Positions 47,883-59,959 of a stretch of 64,000 nt of DNA are shown here, in pieces. A program made the position numbers and the translations under genes. The DNA comes from Spongilla lacustris (lineage: Eukaryota; Porifera; Demospongiae; Spongillida; Spongillidae): assembly GCA_949361645.1 (NCBI GenBank), contig OX442416.1:7632362-7696361 (forward strand). Direction: 5' to 3'. A model generated the notes under the pieces. It saw only the letters and a list, made by a program, of their open reading frames with translations. It did no database searches and was not told the origin of the DNA. Every line of letters begins with the position of its first letter. The first letter of the stretch is position 1.

Positions 47883-48399
47883 AGCTCTGGGCCCTAATGA
47901 AGCATCTTGATGCATGAAACCTTAACAAAATAAACATGTAGGAATTAAAATACATGTACTTTTTAAGAAATCTTCTACAATCTTTACAATAAACACCAAT
48001 CACACACACCATACATAAACCAATTTCCAAAGTCTTCATCTATATGCAAAATTAGCAGGTGGGTGTTTAGGATGTAGAAAATGGGAAGATACATGTACAT
48101 TTGTACATGTGTATGATTTTATTCAATCCTGCTCTCAACCTAACCACATGTTTTGATAGGGCTGTTGAAACATGTGGTTGGTTGGAGCCCAAACATTTTA
48201 CAGACCACTGCAATATTGAAGACTTTTAAAATCATAATACTGCAGTTATACTGCCCTGGTGGGTGCATATGTACATTTTGTGAAATAGTACAATTTTGAG
48301 ATATAATCTTTTTTCCTTATCAGAACACAGGAGAAACGTTTTTAGGTCAGGAGTGGTACATGTATCTATTTATAAGTCAGTCAAATTACAATTGATGAT

Positions 48400-48435
<36 letters not shown>

Positions 48436-48705
48436 ACACACACAAGACAATTCTAAAAATGTCACATGATTAAAACACTAAATTTGGCTGTAAGAATTTT
48501 AGAAATAGAATTTAAAAATAAATATTTGACAAGAAATTTATCTGCTACCATCTTTATAATAAATACATGTACATGTAGCAATCAAAAACACACACACATT
48601 TGAAAGAAATGCATGCAATTGAAATAACAATAAGTCGCTCGATTTACAGTTGAAATGACGTACAACCTGTACACACATAAGACAATTCTATAAAAGGTCA
48701 CATGC
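47882..48705. repeat. Dispersed repeat remnants, no gene
   Basis: Begins with the reverse of the microsatellite-linked block (CAGCTCTGGGCCCTAATGAA) and includes CA tracts at 48400-48445. No coding evidence. Confidence 0.6.
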
Positions 48706-49050
48706 TTAAAAAATAAAATTGGCTGTAGGAATAACAGTTAGGATGGAAGGGATTAAGGGAGAGGTCACAGTGATGTCAAAAGCAGCATGTTTCCCTCTCT
48801 CCCAATTGAGGACAAGTACATCTGCTGGCCGGGTATGGCTTAGGTCTGGTGCAAGGCCACTGCCCAACTCAACTCTCACTCCTAGATGGGCACGATGGCA
48901 GAATTCTACAAGCACATTACGCAGATGGTTGTGGCGAGTTACGTTTACAGGTAGACTTTAGCGTGGTTGCCAAGGCGGTCAAGAGCTGTGCCAGAGCACA
49001 AGGAACATGAGGAACCTCTAGCCGTGTCCTTCCCTAGCCACCATTGGATG
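48706..49050 (-). pseudogene. Reverse-transcriptase-type ORF, zinc-knuckle and following region, fossil
   Basis: The - strand reads WWLGKDTARGSSCSLCSGTA then LDRLGNHAKVYL with a Cys-Cys-His pattern, then after frame disruption RHNHLRNVLVEFCHRAHLG and PADVLVLNWERGKHAAFDIT then VTSPL. The PADVLV...AAFD motif belongs to the same remembered family as the fossil at 47243. In a complete element it would lie upstream of that piece, the order seen here on the - strand, but about 1.3 kb of satellite separates them. Confidence 0.55.
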
Positions 49051-49625
49051 CAAATTGAATTTAAAAATAATTATCTTTATAGCAATCTGCTACCATCTTG
49101 ATAATAAATAGCAATCACACACACTAAACACATGATAATCCTAAAAATGTGGCATGCTTAGCTATGCAATGCACTGGGAAATCTCACAGCACTCCCACTA
49201 AAAACTCCAGTAACCCCCCACCCATGCATGACAAACCTTTAAAAAAAAAAAAACGTATTTATTTTATAACTACATGTACATGTACATGTAATTGTTTTTT
49301 GGGGAGACATTACGAGAGGAGCAGAAAGTCCCAAATAAAGTTAAAGAAATGTGGGTGCCAGTTCATGGTTCTTAAAATATGCTGTACATGTATACTGTAA
49401 CACTTTTATTCCAGTAATTGTAATTAAAATGCCTTTTCCCCCCCTCCAAATAAAATTCACACGTGTATTGAAATACAGAATGGACACAACCATTACATTG
49501 TATAAATCCAAGCAAGGGATTTCTGTACCCAATTAAATTAATTTGCTTCTGAATACATGTATATTGTACATGTACATGTACAATACACGTACATGCAAGT
49601 ATTTTATTTCCATTTTTAAAAACAA
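49051..49625. other. No supported gene
   Basis: AT-rich, with a copy of ATAATCCTAAAAATGTGGCA and ACTCCCACTAAAAACTCCAG repeated near 52667-52730. Short ORFs only. Confidence 0.5.
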
Positions 49626-49685
49626 TCTATTGGTGTCCATTCTGTAAGCATCAGGGTGCTTCTTTAGGGCCCAGAACTTGTGTGT

Positions 49686-49763
<78 letters not shown>

Positions 49764-49767
49764 GTGG
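49626..49767 (+). repeat. Microsatellite-linked repeat with (TG)n
   Basis: TTGGTGTCCATTCTGTAAGC, ATCAGGGTGCTTCTTTAGGG, CCCAGAACT then TG tract from 49679. Confidence 0.9.
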
Positions 49768-51297
49768 CTGTAGGAATTTTGCAAATTAAATTAAAAACAA
49801 AAAAACTTAGACAAAATTTTATAATCTGGTACATACTTCAGAGTACATGTAGTAATCACTCATACCTAACACACATGCAGAAACACACACATAAAGTACA
49901 CACAAATACACACACACACACACCAAACACACCAAACACACACACATGTACACCAGTTGTGGGCCATATCTAAGAGGCTTCAACGATCATTCCTAAAACA
50001 AAATTCTATTACAGGAAAATTAAAAATCACAAATTTTTCCTAGTTTTATTTTTAAAAACACAATGAAATCAACTATGCAAACTCAAGTTCTAGTACACAT
50101 GTTCATGTAGGTATCCAAATAACTAAAGTATTTAATGCACAAAGCTCTTATGAAGCCATTAGGCTTTTTACTCAACACAGCCTAGAGGGCTTTTTTTTTA
50201 ACACACTTCTACATGTGCACATGTATATCAATTACATTACAAACTGAAGCTGTAGGCTGTAGCTACATGTACATGTATCAGGCACTTATACATTAACACA
50301 AACACATACATGTAGGCTGTACATGTACATGTAGCTGTAAATTATTCAGAAGACTGACTCAAAACTCTTACAGAACTGATGAGGCTTTTAGAGGAAAGTT
50401 AGTTTTATTTATCTACATGTATCTTGAATGAAACAACACAAATGAACTCAAGTTCTAGTGGGCATCAAAATAATTTAACTACATGTAAATCGAACTAGAT
50501 TTCCTACAGAATAAAATTAGCTCTTACAAAAACCCATGCTTCTTTAGGGCCCACAACTGGTGTTATGTAATGTTCACTTGCATTCAAAATTCTGACTCAA
50601 GATGATTTCTATACTTGTACACGTACATGTGTATGTGTGGTAAAGTTGAGTTGTAACAATGTCATGGGTTCTGTAAAAGCTTTGTAATGCATGTACTTTT
50701 GCTCAGTAACTTAGACATTATACAGCCTACTACATGTACATATACATGTAGATACGGTGTCCATTAAGGAATTAGGTATCTACATGTATGTGTACATGTA
50801 GGTCAAAATTTTATTCAATGGTATCCTCAAAATGCATATATGTATATGTACATGTTACATGTACATGCACATGTACATGTAACATGACGAGGCTTCTGTT
50901 TATTGTACTAAATTCAATATTCCAAACACATGTACAAGTTGTATCAGGTGTACACAACACAACTAAATTCTTTAATGTACATGTACATGTACATGTACAT
51001 GTACATGTACATGTACATATACATGTAGCTCTTACAGAAACAATGAGGTTATTTCTAAAATCAAAAACTAATTCTAGTTGTACATGTACATGTACATGTA
51101 CATGTACATGTACATGTACATGTACATGTACATGTACACACTGTCTCTGATAACAACTAAATTTCTATCACAAATAAATCCACTTAGCACACACACACAT
51201 GCATTGTTTGTCGTTTTTTGTGTGTTGTTATTAAGATGATAGCAGAGCATCAGTTCTGAATACATGTACATGTAAGTACAGCTACATTTTTAAAAAA
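49768..51297. repeat. Dispersed repeat block, no gene
   Basis: Contains the GTTGTGGGCCATA unit (49957), two AGAGGGCTTTTTTT-type motifs, the CCCACAACTGGTGTTATGTA unit (50549) and pure TACATG tracts at 50979-51028 and 51079-51138. Aligns in order with 56880-57880. Confidence 0.75.
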
Positions 51298-51378
51298 CTA
51301 TTTTGGTGTCCATTCTGTAAGCATGAGGGTGCTTCTTTAGGGCCCAGAACTTGTGTGTGTGTGTGTGTGTGTGTGTGC
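51298..51378 (+). repeat. Microsatellite-linked repeat with short (TG)n
   Basis: Same conserved block, TG tract only about 26 bp (51353-51378), followed by TTGAATTACATTCA as in the 57898 copy. Confidence 0.9.
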
Positions 51379-51522
51379 ATGTGTGTTGAATTACATTCAA
51401 GGAATTCATTATAAAAAGTGCCAACATGGGCATCCTGATATATAAATATATGTACATGTGTAGAACAAACAATTAAACCCAAGTTGTATTGGTTTCTAAA
51501 TGTAGCTGTCAGGCCTCCACAA

Positions 51523-51558
<36 letters not shown>

Positions 51559-52094
51559 CACATGTACACACCAGTCATGGTCCATACATGTCAAAAACCA
51601 AGCATAATGTTTATGTTGTAACTACAGAATCAAGCCAGGATTTATCCAAATGTGATATTAATTAATTGCAGACATGCATCTTTGATTCTTGATAGTTGCA
51701 ACATATACATTGTGCTTGATTTATAACGTTATATAGAAGCTGCAGCTTTTAATGGATAAAATAGGGTAGGCTCTAGCTACATGTATCATAAGACTTTTCT
51801 TAAAGAATGCAGTGTACAAGTTGTAACTACAGTATCAAGCCAGGGTTATTGGACATTTGATTTGATTTTTGAGGTACAAAACACACCCCCACACTCCACA
51901 CACCTTGAAGACACTTCATGAAAATTTTCAAACTAAAATTTGGTATGGCAGATCAGTTGTGATAAAAGACAGTAATTATTTCACCACAGAAAAAGTTTAA
52001 ACAACCCTTATAATGTAGTACCAAATACAGTGCATCAAAAATAGTGTCCAAGGAAACTGAAGACCTCATACAAGTACCCCCACACCCCACACAC
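51379..52094. other. No supported gene; possible further THUMPD1-like exons not found
   Basis: A CA tract lies at 51525-51556. On the - strand, downstream of the THUMPD1-like exon at 52095, I looked for a continuation. A GTGTGTGG donor-like repeat of the exon's 3' flank occurs near 51895, but no convincing exon. Confidence 0.4.
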
Positions 52095-53117
52095 CTAGAT
52101 TTCTGCTTGCTTTCCTGGGCTATCTCCTTGAAGAGGTGGTGGAGCAGCTTGCAGGGATCCACAGGGTCCCTACACTGGATGAACACCACGTTCTTCACAC
52201 CTGTGCTGGTGGCTTGGAACCTCCTCTCTTGGCTGCCCTTCTTTCATCTCCTTGGCGATGGCCTCCTCTATGTCTTCCCCACCATCACTGGCTACGTCAG
52301 TGCAGCTTTCAGGTCCATACAGCTTGTCTCCATACTACAAACACAGGATATAGACATAGCCACACAAAGGTTGACAACTGGTGAAAAAAGTGCACTGCAG
52401 TTATACTGCCCAAATGGACGCATATGTCTGCATGTATATTAACAGTACAATTTTGGGCCAAACCTCAATTGTGGCAATTTTGTCTTATCAGATTACAAGA
52501 GAAGCCTTTTTACATTGTAGGTTCAAGAGTGGTATCTAAGCTTTCTAAAAGTCAGTCCTTGCCCCACATTACTGGTACATGTGTATTAATATGATTTGCA
52601 TATCATGCTTTGCAAATTAAAATACTTTAAACACACACACACCCACTAACACATAAAATAATCCTAATATGTGGCATGCTTAGCTATCCAATGCACTGGG
52701 AAACCTCACAGTACTCCCACTAAAAACTCCAGTAACCCCCACCCATGCATAACAAATTTTTGTCTTGTTTCCTTGTGTGTTTCTCTTGGTCGTAGCCTTG
52801 GGAAACCAAGGCATTAACGTAGCTACATGTACATGTATATCAGACTACATGTAACACTACAATGTATGATACTTAATTATAAGGGAGAACCCGTACCTCG
52901 TCAAGGACCTGATAGGCCTCTAAAACACACCGTTTCTCTGGCACATTAGTAGAGATAATAATTCCCTTCATTCCCGGACTCAGATCCGCTTCAGGACGGC
53001 CGAGGCGCTGCACGCTACTAGTAATTCATATTTCACTATAGTGCACACCTTGTCACGTACCCTTCGTTTTGGAGGACGAGCGCCATAGTAGACTTCGAAC
53101 GCTTCTTCTTCTGTGCA
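52095..53117 (-). pseudogene. THUMPD1: THUMPD1-like gene, N-terminal exons, probably broken
   Basis: Three - strand exons: 53049-53117 (VYYGARPPKRRVRDK, no ATG in this frame), 52897-53007 (RLGRPEADLSPGMKGIIIST then NVPEKRCVLEAYQVLDE) and 52095-52334 (YGDKLYGPESCTDV..., then RRFQATSTGVKNVVFIQCRD in a second frame). The first intron is only 41 bp; the first two junctions are phase 0. Order and motifs match THUMPD1: basic N-terminus, PGxxGxxI(S/T)(T/C)N, EAYxxLxE/YGDxxYGPE and RRFQ...NVVFI. THUMPD1 is the adaptor for NAT10 in tRNA ac4C formation. A one-base-type frameshift between KEMKEGQ and RRFQ, and absence of the remaining THUMP-domain exons, point to a broken or partly assembled gene. Confidence 0.65.
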
Positions 53118-54545
53118 TCAGATATCAAAGCATATAATAATGGATCGAAGTACCGGTACACATGTACAGCTAATTATTAACTCCACTAATTTGAAATTTA
53201 TAAAGATTGGGGGACAATTAATTTACACGTATGTACTTATTTCATAATTTATGCTGCGTGTTGCATCCAGCAAATATTAATGACTTGTAGTCCAAGCGGT
53301 TCTCAGTACAAAGTAAAGTAAAATGGGAAAATAAAATTTATTTAAAAAGTCTGTACTTAGAAAAGGTAGCCAACTTAATTGAAAAGTGACTAGTGCTTTC
53401 ATATTAGCCAATACTCAGGTATGCATTAAATGCAGCTAAGAAAGAGCTTTTAGTAAAATTTACTAACTGATAAATAAATTTAAACCACTGAATTATAAGG
53501 TCCAATAAATGATCATTAATGAAATAAATTCATTGTAGGGTGGGTGGGTGAGTTAATTAAAAGGTGCAAATTGTCATTAACTACTTTATTCAAAATTGAA
53601 ATCTTCATTGTTTTGCAGTGTAAAGCATCTTGTCTGCTATGATACTATTTGTGCCCAAAAATTAATTAAATTAGTCATGAAGTTTAACCGTTATGTAATT
53701 AAGATACAATGAACAGATTAATTGGCTGTAGGGTGGGTAGGTTTGGGTTTATTCACAGTCATGAATTAACTACTAGGAGTGATTGAAAATTAAAATTTAT
53801 TTTAGGTCATGTGGCTAAACAGATATGGGTTACTGATGTTCAGCCCCCCTGAGAAAAAAAATAGCAGTGTAAGGTTTTTTTCTTTGTAACATGTATAAAG
53901 CTACATGTACATACACCAAGCTACAGCAGGCAAAGCATGGGCCAGTAAAGCCTGTGCATTTTGCCTCATTAACTCAACTGACAAACAAGAACACAGCTCA
54001 TTTAATAAAATTGTTGATAGCAGTGAAGGCCCAGAACTTTACATAGCTGGTCAAAAGTTGTTACTTGATTTGGGATGGTTTTTCAGATATTTATATTGAA
54101 TAAACCTTTAAAAGTGATATTGATTTATTTCACAAGCATGTCTTCTGGGTTATTAACAAACAACAATAATTTTTTTAATAAACTGTGGCTTATTTATAAA
54201 AGATATGTGACCACCTAGGGTTGTACATGTACATGTACCAATCATGTATGTAGAATGAACATGGGTGAATGGTGGACTTGTGTTGTCAATGCATGTGTTT
54301 AATACACGACGGTTAAAATATTTTTTCCTTCACTCATAAAAACAAAATTCATATACACCTACATAGGTACGTGTGAATTCATACATGTAGGTGCTTGACT
54401 ATAAATTGCCTATGCACAAATTCATAGACTATACAGAGTCATTTCTTCTGCTGACTTGCTGGAAACCAGTAAGTCTGCAAGTACACTAAACAAAGTGTAC
54501 TGTTGAAACCCTTTATTCATCCTGAATTTTCCTGAACTGACAGAA
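53118..54545. other. No supported gene
   Basis: AT-rich with TTAATTAA-like motifs and a 64-codon ORF (53905-54099) without support. Confidence 0.5.
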
Positions 54546-54704
54546 ATGCCACAGGACAAGGGGAGTAGACCTCCACCAATAGATACTCAACCCATGGACG
54601 CCTCAACTCACGAAGGGGTATCTGCCCTGAGAGATGTAGAAATTGTGTTGACTCGGAGCAAAACAGCTCCCTCTTGTTCCTACATCCAGAATTACCTGGA
54701 AAAG
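54546..54704 (+). CDS. Candidate first coding exon, unrecognised
   Basis: ATG at 54546 in a favourable GAAATGC context opens 53 codons (MPQDKGSRPPPIDTQPMDAS ... QNYLEK) and meets a good AAAAG/GTACGA donor at 54705 in phase 0. Composition is balanced and hydrophilic, unlike the satellites. No downstream exon could be joined with confidence and the family is unknown. Confidence 0.3.
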
Positions 54705-55032
54705 GTACGAATCGTGAATAAGGTTACACTGTGGTGACCCTTATATCATTCTTTTCAAACATGCACATGTACTTTTATAACGATTCCATGAATGCAATAC
54801 AACAACAAACACATACATACATTACCCAGAGGCCAGAGACTATCAGTTGTCGTCCAACGGGGCAATGCAGCTTCCGTGTTGGGGACAATGAAAGAGTTTA
54901 AGTTTTGTTGTATTGTTTTATTGTAATGTTTCATGTTTTGTGGATGTAGAATTCTATTATTCATTTAAAATGTTATATTTCTATGAAAGGGAAATTTAAT
55001 TAGGGAAGGTACTTAGAATTAAAAAGGAGTAA

Positions 55033-55365
55033 GTGCCAAAAGTGGGAAACTACAACAAGAGAGAGAGATGTATGTGGAAAGAGAGAGCTGTTTTAAAAAA
55101 GCAAGGGAGACTTTATAGAAAAAGCTACGGGTGGGCATTACAAAGAAATAGAACTCTTAAAACAGGCTTCTGCAACAATTGGATGCAGGGAACAGCATGC
55201 AAAGGGCACCACAGGAGAGAGGAAAGCAATCCCCAAAACATGCCCAGAACCAGTGATAGAGAAGGCACACTTAACTCACTAGTATTGCAGGCCATAGGAA
55301 TGCGCAAAACGTACAATGAATCCATGAAGGTTTCCACATTAAGTATTGCTTACATGTACCTTTAA
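55033..55365 (+). other. Unrecognised 110-codon ORF
   Basis: The frame is rich in Arg, Lys, Asn and Trp (MPKVGNYNKRERCMWKERAV ... GWALQRNRTLKTGFCNNW). Its 3' part runs into a dispersed repeat shared with 8540-8700 and 56260-56360, so at least the end is not a gene. The 5' part is not repeated in this window. Confidence 0.2.
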
Positions 55366-56670
55366 ATTTATGCCCAACCTCAGGATTAATTTTAGTTCCA
55401 AAATCTTTGATTGTTTTTTTTGTAATCCTACCTAAAGTTATTTCCTTTGTAAAGTGCTGCGTTCTTTCATCGAGACCCGGTACAGGGGTGAATGTACATG
55501 TACATGTATAATCATATTGAACACAAACCCCACACATTAATACACACACACAATCACACACACACACACACAATCACAAACACACACACAATCACACACA
55601 CAATCACACACACACACAATCACATACACACACACAATAACACACACACACAACACACACATTTTTGGCTTTGCATTTACTTGGCTGCAGACTGCATACA
55701 TACATGTACATGTATGGGGACACAACTCCCTTCACAATGGACACAATAGACGCATGCATAATACATGTACATGTACACTCCACACTATCAACTAAAATAG
55801 TATACGATTACTCATATATGTATGTTACTGCACAAACAGTCCCTCTACTTGTACTATATTTATAAACATACATGCATAAAATAGTTTACATTTTATGATA
55901 TTGCGGAAAGCAAAAATCATTTTCTGAATTTTCAAAACGGTGCTATCTCTATGGAGAGGTCCGAGTTCACTGTGCTAACAAAAATAGGATACTAGTAGTA
56001 TGTGACTTGTGTTATGATTTGACAGCTATGTTTACACCACTATAGTATCTTCACTACCCTACCCACACAGTGGCACACACAGTAGTGTACTGCTTACAGT
56101 GTGTAGGTAAAACTAATAAACATGACATATAGATTTTTCAGTGCAATACACAAAGCTCTACTGAATAACAACAATGTGTATTGATATTTACTGTGCTTAA
56201 TTTCTTTCACTGATTAAAATCAATAAATCTGATTTTAAAATTAAAAACATATTTGCTCAACCTCAGGATTTTAGTTTCAAAATCATACATACATGTAATC
56301 CAACCTAAAGTTATATCCTTTCTAAAGCATTGCGTTCTTTTGTCAAGACCAAGTACAGGGGTGTATGTACATGTATAATCATATTGAACACAAACCCTAC
56401 ACATTAATACACACACACACATACACACACATTTTTGGCTATGCATGGTCTGACTTTACTTGGCTGCAGACAGCATACAATATACACATTCCACACTATG
56501 AACTACAGGTACATGTACATGTATATATGATTACTGATAAGTTAGAACTTGTGTGTGTGTGAGGCTGTAGGGATTTTACTAATTAAACAAAAATACTTTT
56601 TAATTAAATAATGGCAAAACAATACAACATGCATAATTAAATATAATAAAATAAATTCTTAGGCAAATAG
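55366..56670. repeat. Two tandem copies of a dispersed repeat, no gene
   Basis: The blocks TTTCCTTTGTAAAG / TTTCTAAAGCATTG, AAGACCAAGTACAGGGGTG and ATAATCATATTGAACACAAA (55468-55530, 56300-56400) also occur at 8640-8740. Each is followed by a CA tract and TTTTGGCTATGCAT-like sequence. Confidence 0.8.
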
Positions 56671-56671
56671 A

Positions 56672-56784
56672 TGTACACACAGAAGGATCAGTAGTCCATT
56701 GCATTGACCTGTATGTCTGCCACCTGCAATATCTTGCCAGGATAGCCCTGGCGTTTGCTCTCACAAGCACAATGCGCAGTCTGC
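56672..56784 (-). pseudogene. Reverse-transcriptase-type ORF, terminal fossil
   Basis: The - strand reads LRIVLVRANARAILARYCRW then QTYRSMQWTTDPSV. LVRANARAIL is the same terminal motif as at 47243-47399 (LVRANSRAIL). It is embedded in the repeat unit that at 8840-8960 lacks this piece, so either it was deleted there or inserted here. Confidence 0.5.
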
Positions 56785-57897
56785 ATATAGATTAACAAAA
56801 TTATATAATCTGCTACCGTCTTGATGATGCAATCACACACACCAAACACACATGCACAAACACATACAGACACACATGTACACCAGTTGTGGGCCATACA
56901 TGTATCTAAGAGGCTTCAACGATCACAACTAAAACAAAATTCTTTTAGAGGAGAGGAATGCACAAAAAAACAATGCACTTACATGTATCTTGAATGAAAC
57001 AATACAAACTATACACTATACAAATCCAAGTTCTAGTAGGCATCAAAATCACTAAATTATATTTGAATTTTGATTGCATAAAGCACTTATTTTTACTCAA
57101 AATAACCTAGAGGGCTTTTTTTCCTAACACAATTATCAATTATAAACAGGACCTATTCTAGAGGGCTTTTTTTATCTAACACACTTATCAATTATTGTAA
57201 ACAGGACCTACATGTTATACATGTACATGTACATGTATTGGGCATCAAAATACATGTATAAACTAAATTTCGTAATAAATAAAATTAGCTCTTACAAAAA
57301 CCCATGCTTCTTTAGGGCCCACAACTGGTGTTATGTAATGTTCACTTGCATTCAAAATTCCTACTCATGATTTCTACACATTGTACTTGTAGGTGTGGTT
57401 ATTAAACCTTCAAGGGTTCTGTGAAAGCTTTGTAATACATGAACATGTACTTTTGTAAGCAATTACTTACAGCCTAATATACATGTACATGTACAGGTAC
57501 ATGTAGATGAAATCTAGAAAATCCTCAAAATGCATACATGTAACATGACGACCTGGCTTCTGCTTATAAATGTACTAAATTCAACATTCCAAATACAAGT
57601 TGTATCAGGTGTCCACAACACAACTAAATTTTTTAATGTACATGTACATGTACGTGTAGCTCTTACAGAAACAATGAGATTATTTCTAAAACTTAATAAA
57701 ACTCAAAAACTAATTCTAGTTGTACAATGCACAGCTAAATTTACATGTATATCACAAAGAAATCCACTTAGCACACACACACATGCATTGTTTGTCGTTT
57801 TTAGTGTTTTCTTATTAAGATGATAGCAGAGCATCAGTTCTGAATACATGTACATGTAAGTACAGCATTTTATTTACATTTTAATTAAAAAACCAAT
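56785..57897. repeat. Dispersed repeat block, no gene
   Basis: Aligns in order with 49900-51300 (GTTGTGGGCCATA, CTAGAGGGCTTTTTT, CCCACAACTGGTGTTATGTA, AGATGATAGCAGAGCATCAG), so the two regions are duplicates of a composite of several kilobases. Confidence 0.75.
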
Positions 57898-58085
<188 letters not shown>

Positions 58086-58324
58086 GAATTACATTCATAC
58101 AATTCAATATAAAAAAGCGCCAACATGGGCTTCCTGATATATAAATACATGTACACACTGTACATGTGTAGAACAAATAAAACTAATTCAAACCCAAGTT
58201 GTATTGGTTTCTAAAACACACAAACATACAGGTGTGTACATGTACTGTACAATGTACATGCACACACTTAATACTTATCAACAAAATTAAATTAGCATCT
58301 TGATAATAAATAGCAACCACACAC

Positions 58325-58341
58325 ATGCACACACACACACA

Positions 58342-58384
<43 letters not shown>

Positions 58385-58391
58385 ACAAACA
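58325..58391. repeat. (CA)n microsatellite
   Basis: CA tract with one CAGACA and one CCA interruption, upstream of ACAAGTTGTGGGCCATACAT. Confidence 0.95.
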
Positions 58392-59620
58392 CACATGTAC
58401 ACAAGTTGTGGGCCATACATGTATCTAAGAGCCTTTATTGTCATATCCCAAAGGCACTGTTCGCGTATACCTGTAGTCAGTTGATCAATAACTCAGGCAA
58501 TGCATTTCTGGACCAAACATTCAGAAACCATGCGCTGGCAATATACAATTATTATATATCACATGGCAGTGTGCAATGGGATCAGTTCTTTTATCGTTCT
58601 CTCCAGCCAGCTACTAACTAGTAGGCCAAACCAGTGGGGAAACTCGATACCTTTTCCGGCCTTATCTCCTATTCACAAACAATTAAGCACATTATACATA
58701 GCCATTTTTAAACGGAGATAAAAATTATAGGGGAAGGGGGGGAGGGGGGGGGGGGGGCAATAGCATTACAAGTGTCAGCATATTTCTTTATCATGTTGTA
58801 TAACTATTGACTGCCTGTAATAGAAAGCAATTTTCCAGATCAGGGTGTGTTAAGACTAACTACACCTGAAGGTAGAACTACTCACATAATTGACCACTTT
58901 GCCAACAGAGTGTACTGTTGGTGAAACTCGTCCATTATTGATTGGCTTTGTATCATTGTCAAAATTAATTGCCATAGCAACGTTGACGTAAATGTATCAC
59001 CTCATGGCACTGTGGGCTAGACTGGATTTACCATGGTTTAAAATGTCCAGATGGTTTATTTATCATTCAGTTCTGGCTAGCATTGGGGCACTTATGCTTG
59101 GGCTATACACAGATGTACATGTAGTTGCACAGGCAATTAGTATTGATAAACACGCTTCGAACAGCAACTGATAGTGCAGCAGAACATTATCATCACAATG
59201 AATCAGTTAGTGTACATGTGTGTAGGTGTGTTGGTAAATGTATGCATGAGTTGTACATGTGTATGTGTAGATATGTACTACATGTGCATAGAGTGTGTGG
59301 TATCATGTGTTTGTGTGTGTATTGTGTAGTCATGTATAGGAATGTACATGTACACGTGTGTAGGAATGTATGTAGGTGGTGTACATGTACAGGAATGTGT
59401 TGGTGTGTGGTGTGGTGCATGTGTGGAGGATGTGTAGTATATGTGTACAGGTGTACATGTGTAGGGTGTGGTACATGTGTGTAGGGGCATGTATGTTGGG
59501 TAATGTTTGTAGAGTGCGGTGCAAGAGCATGCGTTTAGATCTGTAGACTGGGGATCATATAGAGAACTCGTGGATGATGATATTCAGATTTCCTTTCAGT
59601 AGACACTGCTTAATTAATAG

Positions 59621-59959
59621 CTCAGATATCTATTACAAAATTAGTAATAACTTCATAATTATACTTGTCTTCAATTATATGTAATAATATACATAATAAC
59701 AGTTAAGAAATCATTACAACATTTCAGTTCCAAATTAATGGGACAAAGTTTGTACTTCAATATCTTTTTTTTCCTCTTCCATGCATAATGGAATGTGCCT
59801 GCCATGCATTACATGTAGCTGCAATACATATCACTGCACATTTTTGATAGTACCTTCTTTGCTCAGCCATCTCTTCAGGACTTGTGTCAAGTTTATTAAA
59901 TTTATATTTTCCCATCTGAGATACTCAAAATGGGCTCCCACACTAGAAAGTATTTGTTA
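59621..59959. other. Inverted segment within copy 2
   Basis: Reverse complement of 1414-1765. It carries a 52-codon - strand ORF. Confidence 0.8.
59757..59915 (-). CDS. Small unrecognised ORF (52 residues) within inverted segment
   Basis: MGKYKFNKLDTSPEEMAEQR then RYYQKCAVICIAATCNAWQA, ending GRGKKRY and TGA. The upstream sequence TATCTCAG could be a splice acceptor, so it may be an exon. Copy 1 has the same sequence with frameshifts and stops. Looks protein-like but the family is unknown; it may belong to the transposon-like block. Confidence 0.3.
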   Translation of the reverse strand: MGKYKFNKLDTSPEEMAEQRRYYQKCAVICIAATCNAWQAHSIMHGRGKKRY

